This document shows, piece after piece, positions 1 through 6,911 of a DNA stretch of 10,252 nucleotides. The first letter of the stretch is position 1, and every line of letters begins with the position of its first letter. The stretch is from positions 1 through 10,252 of the forward strand of contig JAJRUR010000111.1 in the NCBI GenBank assembly GCA_024277695.1, read 5' to 3'. The translations under genes and the position numbers were made by a program. The stretch is from Bacteroidota bacterium (lineage in GTDB: Bacteria; Bacteroidota; Bacteroidia; Chitinophagales; Saprospiraceae). Below the pieces are notes generated by a model. The model saw only the letters and a list, made by a program, of their open reading frames with translations, was not told the origin of the DNA and ran no database searches.

Positions 1-1
1 C

Positions 2-145
2 GTATATCAATATTTTTCAGATCATTTGATGCACATCTCCAATTTGGATAGCTATCTCAAAAATAATCCTGCACTGCCAATCGAAGAATTCAGATCACAA
101 TATCACCAAAAAAAGAATTACTACTTTATCGCTCACCCTCAATAA
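2..145 (+). CDS. C-terminal fragment of an unidentified protein (5' end outside window)
   Basis: An open frame enters from the left edge and ends at the TAA at 143-145, giving 47 residues with no start inside the window that has to be used. The fragment is rich in polar and aromatic residues (it ends ...YYFIAHPQ) and has no membrane segment or motif that I recognise. It would converge on the acetyltransferase gene that ends at 189, with 43 bases between them. The reading frame is the only evidence, and a 48-codon open frame at a window edge can occur by chance. The composition is plausible for a real protein tail. I assign no function. Confidence 0.35.
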   Translation, partial: VYQYFSDHLMHISNLDSYLKNNPALPIEEFRSQYHQKKNYYFIAHPQ

Positions 146-188
146 TAGTTGGTTTGGGCAAGGAACTAGGTCGAAGCATACCTCTCAA

Positions 189-707
189 TCAACACTGTGC
201 ATCCTCTAAGGATAGTCCATAGATCAATTGCCCGCAAGTCTTTTTACCTATATGAGCAATATCAGGTAGCTTCCCCCATCTTTCAAAACCCATTTTGATG
301 AGCAAAGCCTCGCTAGCTTGATTCGTATCCAAGAGAATAGCGATCAGATGCCTAAATCCTTTTCTTTTACATTCTCGGATGACTCGACGCACCAGAAGCG
401 TACCCAATCCCCTGCCTTGATATGCTGTATCTAGATAGTAGCTAATCTCCGCTACACGCTCCAAGGCCCTACGCCCTGCCCGATAAGGCGATATGCTGCA
501 ATATCCGATCACCAACTCTCCGGATTTAAGTACATACAAGGGGTAGTGATCATCAAATTTTAAGAACCACTCCGTTCTCTGCTCGATCGTATATGCATCC
601 AAATCTGCAGTTTGTCCACCGGCGGCTATCGATTGATTGTATATACTTACCAAACGATCCATATCTTCTATAGTCGCTCTACATATCTGCATATCATTTT
701 GCTGCAT
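189..707 (-). CDS. GNAT family N-acetyltransferase (phosphinothricin/amino-acid acetyltransferase type)
   Basis: This 172-residue cytoplasmic protein has the full GNAT fold. The N-terminal strand is followed by an IEDMDRLVSIYNQSI helix at about 13-27, as in the Pat/YncA (MnaT) branch. The conserved core strand at 86-93 leads into the acetyl-CoA pyrophosphate loop QGRGLG at 97-102. The downstream motif is D-T-N-Q-A-S at 127-132, then L-I-K-M-G-F at 136-141. Family members transfer acetyl from acetyl-CoA to a primary amine, often on an amino acid or an amino-acid-like toxin; the substrate here cannot be read from sequence. The length is normal for the subfamily. The start ATG (705-707) shares one base with the stop codon of the upstream hydrolase-OsmC gene (TAATG), so translation is probably coupled and the two genes form one operon. 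An internal Met6 is an alternative start, but the overlap favours Met1. Confidence 0.88.
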   Translation of the reverse strand: MQQNDMQICRATIEDMDRLVSIYNQSIAAGGQTADLDAYTIEQRTEWFLKFDDHYPLYVLKSGELVIGYCSISPYRAGRRALERVAEISYYLDTAYQGRGLGTLLVRRVIRECKRKGFRHLIAILLDTNQASEALLIKMGFERWGKLPDIAHIGKKTCGQLIYGLSLEDAQC

Positions 708-1942
708 TACGAAATGGATTCATCTTCTATGGGGCTTGATTTGATTACGATCTTTCCCAGCAAACTCTGATGGACAGGACAACGATCTGCAATAGCATAT
801 AGACGCTCTCGCTGCTCCGGACTTAGCGGTCCTTTGAGTTCTATTTGTTTAGTAAACTGATCGATCTTGCTACTGTGTTCTTCACAAACAGCACAATCCT
901 CATAATGCTTTTTATCATGATCTACATGTATGATTACCTCCTCGAGTGGCCAGCCCTTGGCTTGGGCGTACATCTGCAAGGTCATAGCCGTACATCCCGC
1001 TAGTGCAGCCGACAGATAAGCATAAGGATCCGCTCCCATGTTCTTGCCACCAACAGCTCGTGGCTCATCCATCATCATCTTGTGCATACCGGCTTTGACT
1101 TGGGCAGAATATCCATCATCATCATCCAGACGCACTGCTACCTTAGAGCGCGTTTCGATCACAGACTCCTCCTCCGGTGGAATATATCTACGTACCCAAC
1201 TCGCTATCACTTCTCCTGCATACAGCGCATCATCAGAAGAACTCAATAAATGATCTGCCCCATGAAGCGAAATAAAGGACTTGGGATGAAAAGCACTATG
1301 ATAGATTTTGGCAGCATTTTGGATCTCTACAATCTTGTCTTGGGGAGAATGCAAAATCAAAAGCGGCTTATCCAGATTAGCTATTATCTCTTCAGACGAA
1401 TGCGATCGTATCTCTTGCATAAAATCTTTGCCTATCGATATCTTTCGACCACCGATCACCACTTCTATCCTACCATCTCGTTCTAACTCTTCCCGCCTGT
1501 CAGCAAACAAATGTGTCACATGATATGGCTCAAAAGGAGCCCCAACACTGACCACCGCCTGCACATTATCTATCATATTGGCAGCATGTATAACCGCCGC
1601 ACCACCAAGCGAATGCCCAACGAGCAACTTGGGACGATCCCCAAAACGCGACTCCATAAAGGAAGCTGCTGCCAACAAATCTTCGAGATTTGACCCAAAA
1701 GTAGTATCCGCAAACTCGCCCTCACTCTCACCCAAGCCTGTAAAATCAAATCGCAATACCGCAATATCGTTCGCTTGTAATGCCCTACTGATATAGCGCA
1801 TAGCAGAAAAATTTTTATTGCACGTAAAGCAATGTGCAAATATTGCCACCGCATAAGGATCCAAGTCTATGGGCAGCTCAAGCAGCCCTACCAAGTCATG
1901 TCCTCCGGGGCTTTTTATCCTCACCTTTTGTCGTCGTTTCAT
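707..1942 (-). CDS. Bifunctional alpha/beta hydrolase / OsmC-like peroxidase fusion protein
   Basis: This 411-residue protein joins two enzymes. Residues about 1-255 form an alpha/beta hydrolase: an oxyanion region around H37-C38-F39, the segment F66-x-G69-x-G71-x-S73, the nucleophile elbow GHSLGG (109-114, Ser111), a candidate acid Asp202 in SPQD, and His231 (or His227) in the HGADH segment. Residues about 265-402 are an OsmC/Ohr-type domain with the two family cysteines Cys317 (AGCTAMT) and Cys388 (DRCPVH). In OsmC and Ohr such cysteines reduce organic hydroperoxides. A further pair, Cys350 and Cys353, lies in an E-D-C-A-V-C-E segment. The hydrolase-OsmC fusion is a known architecture, usually annotated as bifunctional, with no established substrate. 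No signal peptide is visible, so it should be cytoplasmic. It is the first gene of a unit whose second gene, a GNAT, overlaps its stop by one base. The 89-base gap to the divergent SUKH-like gene must carry its promoter, but I see no clear -7 box on this strand. Confidence 0.93.
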   Translation of the reverse strand: MKRRQKVRIKSPGGHDLVGLLELPIDLDPYAVAIFAHCFTCNKNFSAMRYISRALQANDIAVLRFDFTGLGESEGEFADTTFGSNLEDLLAAASFMESRFGDRPKLLVGHSLGGAAVIHAANMIDNVQAVVSVGAPFEPYHVTHLFADRREELERDGRIEVVIGGRKISIGKDFMQEIRSHSSEEIIANLDKPLLILHSPQDKIVEIQNAAKIYHSAFHPKSFISLHGADHLLSSSDDALYAGEVIASWVRRYIPPEEESVIETRSKVAVRLDDDDGYSAQVKAGMHKMMMDEPRAVGGKNMGADPYAYLSAALAGCTAMTLQMYAQAKGWPLEEVIIHVDHDKKHYEDCAVCEEHSSKIDQFTKQIELKGPLSPEQRERLYAIADRCPVHQSLLGKIVIKSSPIEDESIS

Positions 1943-1971
1943 ACAATACTCTTTATCATATTAAATAAAAA

Positions 1972-1995
1972 ATATATATAATTTTGTATATATAT
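1972..1995. repeat. AT-only inverted repeat in the divergent intergenic region
   Basis: Nine-base arms of alternating A and T (1972-1980 and 1987-1995) flank the six bases ATTTTG. Alternating TA is self-complementary, so the structure comes cheaply and may only reflect a melting-prone promoter. It surrounds the candidate -7 box between two divergent genes, so it could also be an operator or a cruciform-prone site. I cannot distinguish these from one sequence. Confidence 0.4.
1979..1986 (+). promoter_or_regulatory. Candidate Bacteroidota -7 box for the SUKH-like gene
   Basis: The octamer TAATTTTG matches the TAnnTTTG consensus used by the primary sigma factor of Bacteroidota. It lies 46 bases before the ATG at 2032, which would leave a leader of about 35-40 bases. 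A good -33 element is not visible; TTTA at 1952-1955 is a weak candidate with somewhat long spacing. The box sits in the loop of an AT palindrome with arms at 1972-1980 and 1987-1995. If it is real, the TTG at 1984 cannot be the start codon, because it lies inside the promoter. Confidence 0.45.
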
Positions 1996-2031
1996 AATCT
2001 TTTCCTATATTTCGCCGCAAATTTAGCCATC

Positions 2032-2580
2032 ATGCTCTGTTCGACTATTCAATATCGAAGACACTTCCTCAAATTTTCAGATATTATATACTATCTGCAT
2101 AGCGAATGTAACTGGAATTTTCTTTCTAAAGAAGAATTGTACCTGCTCAAATCCTATGGATTGCCCGGTTCAGGTCTCCCGTTCTTTTGTTTTGATCTCA
2201 CTCTGGGCATCCTCAATGATCAGTCCGATCCGGATATCTTACTGATATTGGGCTCTGCCCCCGCCCAGGCAAGTGCAGAATATATCTACCTGTCCAAAGA
2301 GCATCATATCAAGATCCGAGATAAAGATAATAACACCTACTTTGTCAATAGTTCACTACTCCAACTCATCGAATCTATATACTGTTACTCGACTTGGCTC
2401 GAAGAGATAGAGAATATTTCCAGAATATCGCATACTCCGGATGTACAAGATGATTCTAAATTTGACCTGTACTACCTCCTGCGTTGTATAGACCCTACAG
2501 CGATGGCTAAGGACAGTATTTGGTATCAAATCGTGGATACTCCGCTCAAAATACCTGTATCACTATCGGAGTTTTCATAA
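2032..2580 (+). CDS. SUKH-4-like protein, probable orphan immunity protein
   Basis: This 182-residue protein, counted from the ATG at 2032, resembles the SUKH-4 branch of the SUKH (SMI1/KNR4-like) superfamily. The cues are the early YGLPGSGLPFFCFD block (42-55), the FVNSSLLQLIE block (104-114) with an aromatic-rich continuation to about 127, and a tail motif with I-D-P-T-A-M (153-158) followed by an aromatic W-Y pair (164-165). SUKH proteins mostly serve as immunity proteins that bind and neutralise polymorphic toxins, often nucleases. No toxin, VgrG, PAAR or Rhs gene is in the window, so it is solitary here. The reading frame can be extended to TTG at 1984, giving 198 residues, but that start overlaps the candidate promoter and the added residues look like translated AT repeat. 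The stop lies 13 bases from the convergent stop of the VTC-type gene. There is no signal peptide, so it is cytoplasmic. The family call rests on motif memory, not on an alignment. Confidence 0.65.
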   Translation: MLCSTIQYRRHFLKFSDIIYYLHSECNWNFLSKEELYLLKSYGLPGSGLPFFCFDLTLGILNDQSDPDILLILGSAPAQASAEYIYLSKEHHIKIRDKDNNTYFVNSSLLQLIESIYCYSTWLEEIENISRISHTPDVQDDSKFDLYYLLRCIDPTAMAKDSIWYQIVDTPLKIPVSLSEFS

Positions 2581-2593
2581 GCGCTTCGCACAC

Positions 2594-3232
2594 TTAACGG
2601 TAAGTATAACAGGCCAATACACCTGTTGTATATTTAGAGTGTTTGGTCTGACGAAACGGAATATAGCGACTGATCATCTTCCAGGATTTTATATAGGCTG
2701 CTTCAAATTTTATTTCGATAATAATACGCTTGTCTCGGATAGGCAACTCAGGAGCCAATAGACTGTTTTGCACTCGGTTATAGCTAATCCCTCTATCGAC
2801 AGTCAGCCTATAGTTACCATCCATCGACAGATAATAACTTCTGTGATAGCTATTTTGCAACACAGGCTCCAGTACCGCACTGTCGGGCACTTCCTCATAT
2901 ACATACTGCATCAGCGCATCCAACTCGACCAAAGGCTCAACTTCATAGCGTCTTTTGGTACCTAGTGTATTTACTTTTATTTTTTGTTCTATTACAGGAT
3001 CTTGGATTTTGGCAGGAGGGCCATACCAGCGTATCCTTGTTTTGCTTCGATGAGATATTCCGGCGAGATTATCCCTACAAGCTGCAAAATCCATAGTATC
3101 CAGATAGATGTTGTTGACGATACGATCCGGATAAGCTCTGCCAAAAACTGCCGGATGTGTCCGAATCCATGCCGACAAATCAGCTCCCTCCAAGCCACTA
3201 AGGGCATATTTGATTTCATATCGCCAGTCCAT
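2594..3232 (-). CDS. VTC-domain protein, polyphosphate polymerase-like
   Basis: This 212-residue soluble protein consists almost entirely of a VTC-type triphosphate tunnel domain. In yeast Vtc4 this domain polymerises the gamma-phosphate of ATP into polyphosphate inside a beta-barrel lined with basic residues. The expected tunnel residues are present: Glu6/Lys8 in RYEIKY, K64-x-R66-x-R68 on the next basic strand, E82-x-K84-x-K86, Lys93/Arg94/Arg95, Arg131 in YHRSYY, R142-x-T-x-D146, the metal and nucleotide strand E173-x-K175, and K197-x-S-K200-Y near the end. It has no SPX domain and no membrane segment, unlike the yeast subunits, so any membrane attachment would come from a partner such as the DUF4956 protein in the same operon. 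The ATG lies nine bases after the CotH-protein stop and follows an A/G-rich leader, making it the last gene of the three-gene operon. Activity as a polymerase is inferred from the family. A tripolyphosphatase-like or other tunnel-enzyme activity is possible. Confidence 0.88.
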   Translation of the reverse strand: MDWRYEIKYALSGLEGADLSAWIRTHPAVFGRAYPDRIVNNIYLDTMDFAACRDNLAGISHRSKTRIRWYGPPAKIQDPVIEQKIKVNTLGTKRRYEVEPLVELDALMQYVYEEVPDSAVLEPVLQNSYHRSYYLSMDGNYRLTVDRGISYNRVQNSLLAPELPIRDKRIIIEIKFEAAYIKSWKMISRYIPFRQTKHSKYTTGVLACYTYR

Positions 3233-3241
3233 TTTTCTCTT

Positions 3242-6097
3242 TTATTGATAAACGAATACCGAGCCGCTCTCTATCATAAATAAGTGATCTATATCCTCAT
3301 AATCAAATGCAGCACAAATGATCGTTGCCGGGCCAAACTCCGGCTTCTTCTGGTATGCCGCAAATCCGGTCTTACACTCTTCCATGCGGATATCCTTGAT
3401 CTCCATCACCGACTTATCCTTAGAAGCAACACCCAGGTGCGCTCTTTCTATCACAATACCCTCGGCCATTACAGTAGCCTGCTCCCCTACGCTGATCGCT
3501 TTATCACCAATTTGTCGCATAGTGCAGTTCTTGACCTGAATCTGACTCGTCGAAAAATCTAGCGCATCATTGCCTGTCAGTTCAAAGAGACAATCCGATA
3601 CCGTCCCTCGACTGTAATCCGCATCAAAAGCATCCGAGCGAATATCCCTAAAGACACTAGAGCTTACTTCAAAATCTGAGCGTATAATATTTAATGCATC
3701 CTCGCACTGATTGGATAAGAATTTGCTGTCCGATATATGTACATCGCTCTCATAAAAGCTCACCGCACCGGTCAAAAACCATCCCCCGTCATCCAAAGTA
3801 TTGAGGCCATCAAAGATCGTATGCCTAATCACTGAGGTACTATCTGCTTGCAAGACGGCAATCGCTCCGGATTTGCCGTCCGTGCTTTCAAATACGATGG
3901 GAGACTCTGCACTTCCGTCAAAATAAACTGCCGATTCAGAAACTATATAGCCCCGCCCCTCAAAACGGATAATTGTACCCGGATCTACTACCAGATAGTT
4001 ATGCTTTTGGATATATATCGGTCGATCAATCAGTACTTCTTTATTTTTGAAGTAATGATGAACTCCATCATCAGAACGCAAAACATCGCCGATGTCACGC
4101 CCCTTGATTTGTTGGCGAGCCGTTCTGTTTTGAGGATATCCGAATCTGCCTATCGTGATCTGCTTATCCAGTTCTAAGCCCGGTAAGCCAAAGTAAATAT
4201 CCTGGACGCTTTTATGTATTTTTAATATCGGGCTATAGATCGAATCTGCCCACCGGTCCGGCATCACGATCGTCCGATACTTCGTCTTAGGTATATAGAC
4301 TTCGATGGGTACCTTGTGCACATTAGTAAGCCTCAATTCCAAAGAATCCTCCCCGGGGATTGGCCGTGTATGACTCTGCAAGCTATTATTAAATACAGGC
4401 AGTTCAAATTGGATTTTTTTGGCCTTATTTCTGAGTTCGTCCCGATCATAGTGATAATCCGCTTGGTCTTGACGAATGAATCGCTCACGTACTTGGAGAT
4501 CTTCTTCGATCTGCGACAAGAATAGTTCTATATGCTCTCTTTGCGCAATCCGCATCAAATGACTAAAATATGCCCGCAAAAACTCCGGATCTTCAAAAAG
4601 TTTATGTAGAGGTTCTTCAATAGCCGGATGGGGCTCAAATACAGCATCCGTATATAAGTCCATCGAAAGATCTTCACCTCCAAATCCATCAAAGCCTATA
4701 GGTTCCAACAAATTGGTCACCGGATTGTAATAGAATCGCTGATTGTGCCAAGTGAGGGCATGGGTAGCCATACATAGTTCTGTAACTGCTACAAATTTGG
4801 CCATTCGATCCATATCAAAAATCTCTCCGGCGGGCTTGAGATTATTTTTATACTGATAGACCAAATTTTGAGCTTGCTCGAACTCTTTGGAAAGCACCGA
4901 ACTTTTTGCAACACGTCCGGGCTTAAATGCCTTGATCTCAGAACTTCGCATCGCTGCATTCTTGTTTTCCGCTCCGGGCAGCTCCCCATAGATATCCATG
5001 TGCCGCTTCAGACCATCCCAAAATCGACTTTCATCCATCTTCAATATCGGACCTTCTCGTCGTAGCTGGTGCTCTAGCAAGTTTTTATTAAAATGCTCTT
5101 CATATACATATACCTTGGGCTTGTTGTCATTCAATCGAAAATATATCAAATCGTAGCGCGGACTGAGTACATCTTCTTTGAGCAACATCTGATGATAGAC
5201 CCACTCTCGCAGATAACCACGCACCTCCGGACGCTGTACACTGAAGACCTGCATCCCCTTCCAAGCCTCTGCCTTATTCATTTCGATACGGTAGGATGCA
5301 CCTTTCCAAGAGAGATGATCTAACCAGTCGCCCTTAAAACGCATTTTGGCTTTTTTGTATCGTCCTGCATCCCATATTCTAGCCTGCACCATATCCTCCT
5401 TTTGTCGTATATAGAGTCCGTCTTTTTGAGATCGCATTTTTATTTTTTCCAATTTTTTGATATCCGCACGAGCTATCTGCACAACCAAACTATCCGCTCC
5501 AAAGGCCTTTCTTTCTGTAGTTACTACTTCATCAATCTCTTGCAACAAAAACTCGTCAAAAAACACTTTTTCTCCGCTACTCTCTTTGTATGCGAATATT
5601 TTCAGATCTCCGGGATGCTCATTGGGAATAGTAAATATCAACTCCTGACGCGCCCAGAAGTTACCATCGCTTTCTATGCTTTTGTTGGTTTGTTTAAAAA
5701 AATTGCCGGATGCATTGGCTACAGCCAAAAAAGCTTTTTGTGGAGTATTACCTCGCTTCCAGATACTCGCTTTATAGGTCTTACCCTGCTCAGCTGTAGT
5801 AAATTGATAAAAAAAGCCTATCGAATCCTTTTCGATGACCGAAGCATGGCTACCCTTTTTGGCAAGCTCAGATGTCTGCGTAGCACCACCACCAAAGCGC
5901 ATACCCTGCTCTACAAAATCGTCACCGTCCGTATGCTCCATAGAGCAATAAATGATATACTTTTTTTTGGACAATTCTTCTGACGGATCTTTCGCACTCC
6001 GTTGCTGATCAAAAAACAACACGACAAGCAATAGTCCTGCTAATATAAGCAAAGACCAATCTTTCTTCTTTTGCTCTGCTTTGCCTTTAATGATCAT
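3242..6097 (-). CDS. Membrane-anchored CotH kinase-like protein with C-terminal right-handed beta-helix
   Basis: This 951-residue protein has four visible parts. A lysine-rich start and a hydrophobic segment at about 14-29 form an uncleaved anchor (no lipobox), placing the rest in the periplasm. Residues about 47-188 look like a beta-sandwich of the carbohydrate-binding type (Y-K-A-S-I-W...; closing V-F-F-D-E-F strand). Residues about 200-560 are a CotH kinase domain: RFKGDWLDHL (253-262), a later S-x-R-I strand, the EEHFNKNLLE stretch (333-342), WHNQRFYY (450-457) and the GFDGFGG loop (468-474), whose Asp470 is the likely metal ligand. CotH proteins are atypical kinases; Bacillus CotH phosphorylates the spore coat proteins CotB and CotG. 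Residues about 690-915 show repeated short strands (IxxSxF, VxxCxF and similar) typical of a right-handed parallel beta-helix, a fold common in polysaccharide-active or surface-binding proteins. Its ATG overlaps the DUF4956 stop by four bases (ATGA), so the two are translationally coupled. The substrate is unknown. Confidence 0.87.
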   Translation of the reverse strand: MIIKGKAEQKKKDWSLLILAGLLLVVLFFDQQRSAKDPSEELSKKKYIIYCSMEHTDGDDFVEQGMRFGGGATQTSELAKKGSHASVIEKDSIGFFYQFTTAEQGKTYKASIWKRGNTPQKAFLAVANASGNFFKQTNKSIESDGNFWARQELIFTIPNEHPGDLKIFAYKESSGEKVFFDEFLLQEIDEVVTTERKAFGADSLVVQIARADIKKLEKIKMRSQKDGLYIRQKEDMVQARIWDAGRYKKAKMRFKGDWLDHLSWKGASYRIEMNKAEAWKGMQVFSVQRPEVRGYLREWVYHQMLLKEDVLSPRYDLIYFRLNDNKPKVYVYEEHFNKNLLEHQLRREGPILKMDESRFWDGLKRHMDIYGELPGAENKNAAMRSSEIKAFKPGRVAKSSVLSKEFEQAQNLVYQYKNNLKPAGEIFDMDRMAKFVAVTELCMATHALTWHNQRFYYNPVTNLLEPIGFDGFGGEDLSMDLYTDAVFEPHPAIEEPLHKLFEDPEFLRAYFSHLMRIAQREHIELFLSQIEEDLQVRERFIRQDQADYHYDRDELRNKAKKIQFELPVFNNSLQSHTRPIPGEDSLELRLTNVHKVPIEVYIPKTKYRTIVMPDRWADSIYSPILKIHKSVQDIYFGLPGLELDKQITIGRFGYPQNRTARQQIKGRDIGDVLRSDDGVHHYFKNKEVLIDRPIYIQKHNYLVVDPGTIIRFEGRGYIVSESAVYFDGSAESPIVFESTDGKSGAIAVLQADSTSVIRHTIFDGLNTLDDGGWFLTGAVSFYESDVHISDSKFLSNQCEDALNIIRSDFEVSSSVFRDIRSDAFDADYSRGTVSDCLFELTGNDALDFSTSQIQVKNCTMRQIGDKAISVGEQATVMAEGIVIERAHLGVASKDKSVMEIKDIRMEECKTGFAAYQKKPEFGPATIICAAFDYEDIDHLFMIESGSVFVYQ

Positions 6098-6768
6098 AAT
6101 ACCAAACTCGGCTGTTCGACTACAGAAATCTCGATTTCCTGCTCTTCTTTTCTTAATTGTGCCATCAACTTGCTGAGTTGATTCGGATCATCGGCTCGAG
6201 CCAAAAATGAGGCAAAGAGTCCATCCTTCCGGTCGTCCACTCGCTTGAGTTGTACATAGCTGAGTTCTTCTGCCAAAAATGCAGAGAGCTGAGTCAAGTC
6301 AAATTTTTTGGTACGTATATTGAGAAACAAAGCACCCTTGTCAGCAGAGGTTTTGGACCTAAATACCCTATTGAGATAGATCAGAGGCAGAATAATAGCC
6401 AGTGCCAACACTGCAAGCAGAGGTTTATTGGCTCCGGCGACCAAACCGATCGCTATAGACAAAAACAAATATGTAAGCTCCTCCGGTTCTTTGATCGCTG
6501 CTCTAAATCGTACGATCGATAGTGCACCTACCAACCCCAGTGATAGTGCTATCGATGCTTGTACCACGGAGATGACGAGCATCGTAGTGAGGGCTAAAGG
6601 CACAAAGTTAGCGGCGAACTTTTCTCTATTCGAAATCGAGGTTCCATAACGAATATAAAAATATTTAAGGAGGAGAGAAAGCAAAGCTGCTACGAGTAGC
6701 CCGATGATAAAATCAGCGACTTGTACCGTATTACTAAAGTCGGCCAAATACTCTTCAAACTTTAACAT
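6094..6768 (-). CDS. DUF4956 family integral membrane protein with cytosolic ferredoxin-like tail
   Basis: This 224-residue protein has about four or five membrane segments, at roughly 18-36, 54-69, 72-85, 99-112 and 116-133. The signature stretch GLVGALSIVRFR (78-89) followed by IKEPEELTYLFLSIAIGL identifies DUF4956, whose function is unknown and whose core motif loosely recalls MgtC-type proteins. Residues about 145-218 read as a beta-alpha-beta-beta-alpha-beta pattern (strands near 146-152, 171-177, 184-190 and 211-217; helices near 157-169 and 195-208), which suggests a ferredoxin/ACT-like cytosolic domain. It is the first gene of the operon, with the CotH-type gene overlapping its stop by four bases and the VTC-type gene at the end. 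I infer that it could be the membrane platform or channel on which the soluble VTC enzyme works, but the sequence does not prove this. The leader is short and A-rich, with a good -7 box just upstream. Confidence 0.87.
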   Translation of the reverse strand: MLKFEEYLADFSNTVQVADFIIGLLVAALLSLLLKYFYIRYGTSISNREKFAANFVPLALTTMLVISVVQASIALSLGLVGALSIVRFRAAIKEPEELTYLFLSIAIGLVAGANKPLLAVLALAIILPLIYLNRVFRSKTSADKGALFLNIRTKKFDLTQLSAFLAEELSYVQLKRVDDRKDGLFASFLARADDPNQLSKLMAQLRKEEQEIEISVVEQPSLVL

Positions 6769-6792
6769 AATTTGTTTTTTTTATAGCACAGT

Positions 6793-6801
6793 GCAAAGTT
6801 A
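6793..6801 (-). promoter_or_regulatory. Bacteroidota -7 box for the DUF4956-CotH-VTC operon
   Basis: Read on the minus strand, the bases are TAACTTTGC, a full match to the Bacteroidota consensus TAnnTTTGC. The box lies 24 bases before the ATG at 6768, which would leave a leader of about 20 bases. The upstream half is AT-rich but contains no clear TTTG at the expected -33 distance, so the promoter may be moderate or helped by a regulator. Confidence 0.6.
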
Positions 6802-6903
6802 ACCATTAATACGAATACATTATACACGTCTAGGAAGCGACACAAAACTTTAGTGTGCAGACACCGCTGATCCATTTATTACCACCTTCTCGATTAGAAT
6901 TAT

Positions 6904-6911
6904 TATTTTTG
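6904..6911 (+). promoter_or_regulatory. Candidate Bacteroidota -7 box for pgk
   Basis: The octamer TATTTTTG fits TAnnTTTG and lies 27 bases before the ATG at 6939, giving a leader of roughly 20 bases. No clear -33 TTTG is present at the usual distance. It is the only consensus match I see close to the start of pgk. Confidence 0.5.

Noticed and set aside
1984..2031. TTG start adding 16 residues to the SUKH-like protein
   Set aside because: The codon lies within the candidate -7 box, and the added residues are mostly translated AT repeat.
2579..2586. AAGCGCTT palindrome between the convergent stops, considered as a terminator
   Set aside because: An eight-base perfect palindrome has no room for a loop and no T-run follows; there is no support for a real terminator.
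5402..5983. A 193-codon plus-strand open frame opposite the CotH-type gene
   Set aside because: It lies fully antisense to a well-supported coding region, and its Cys/Phe/Ser-rich composition is that of a shadow frame.
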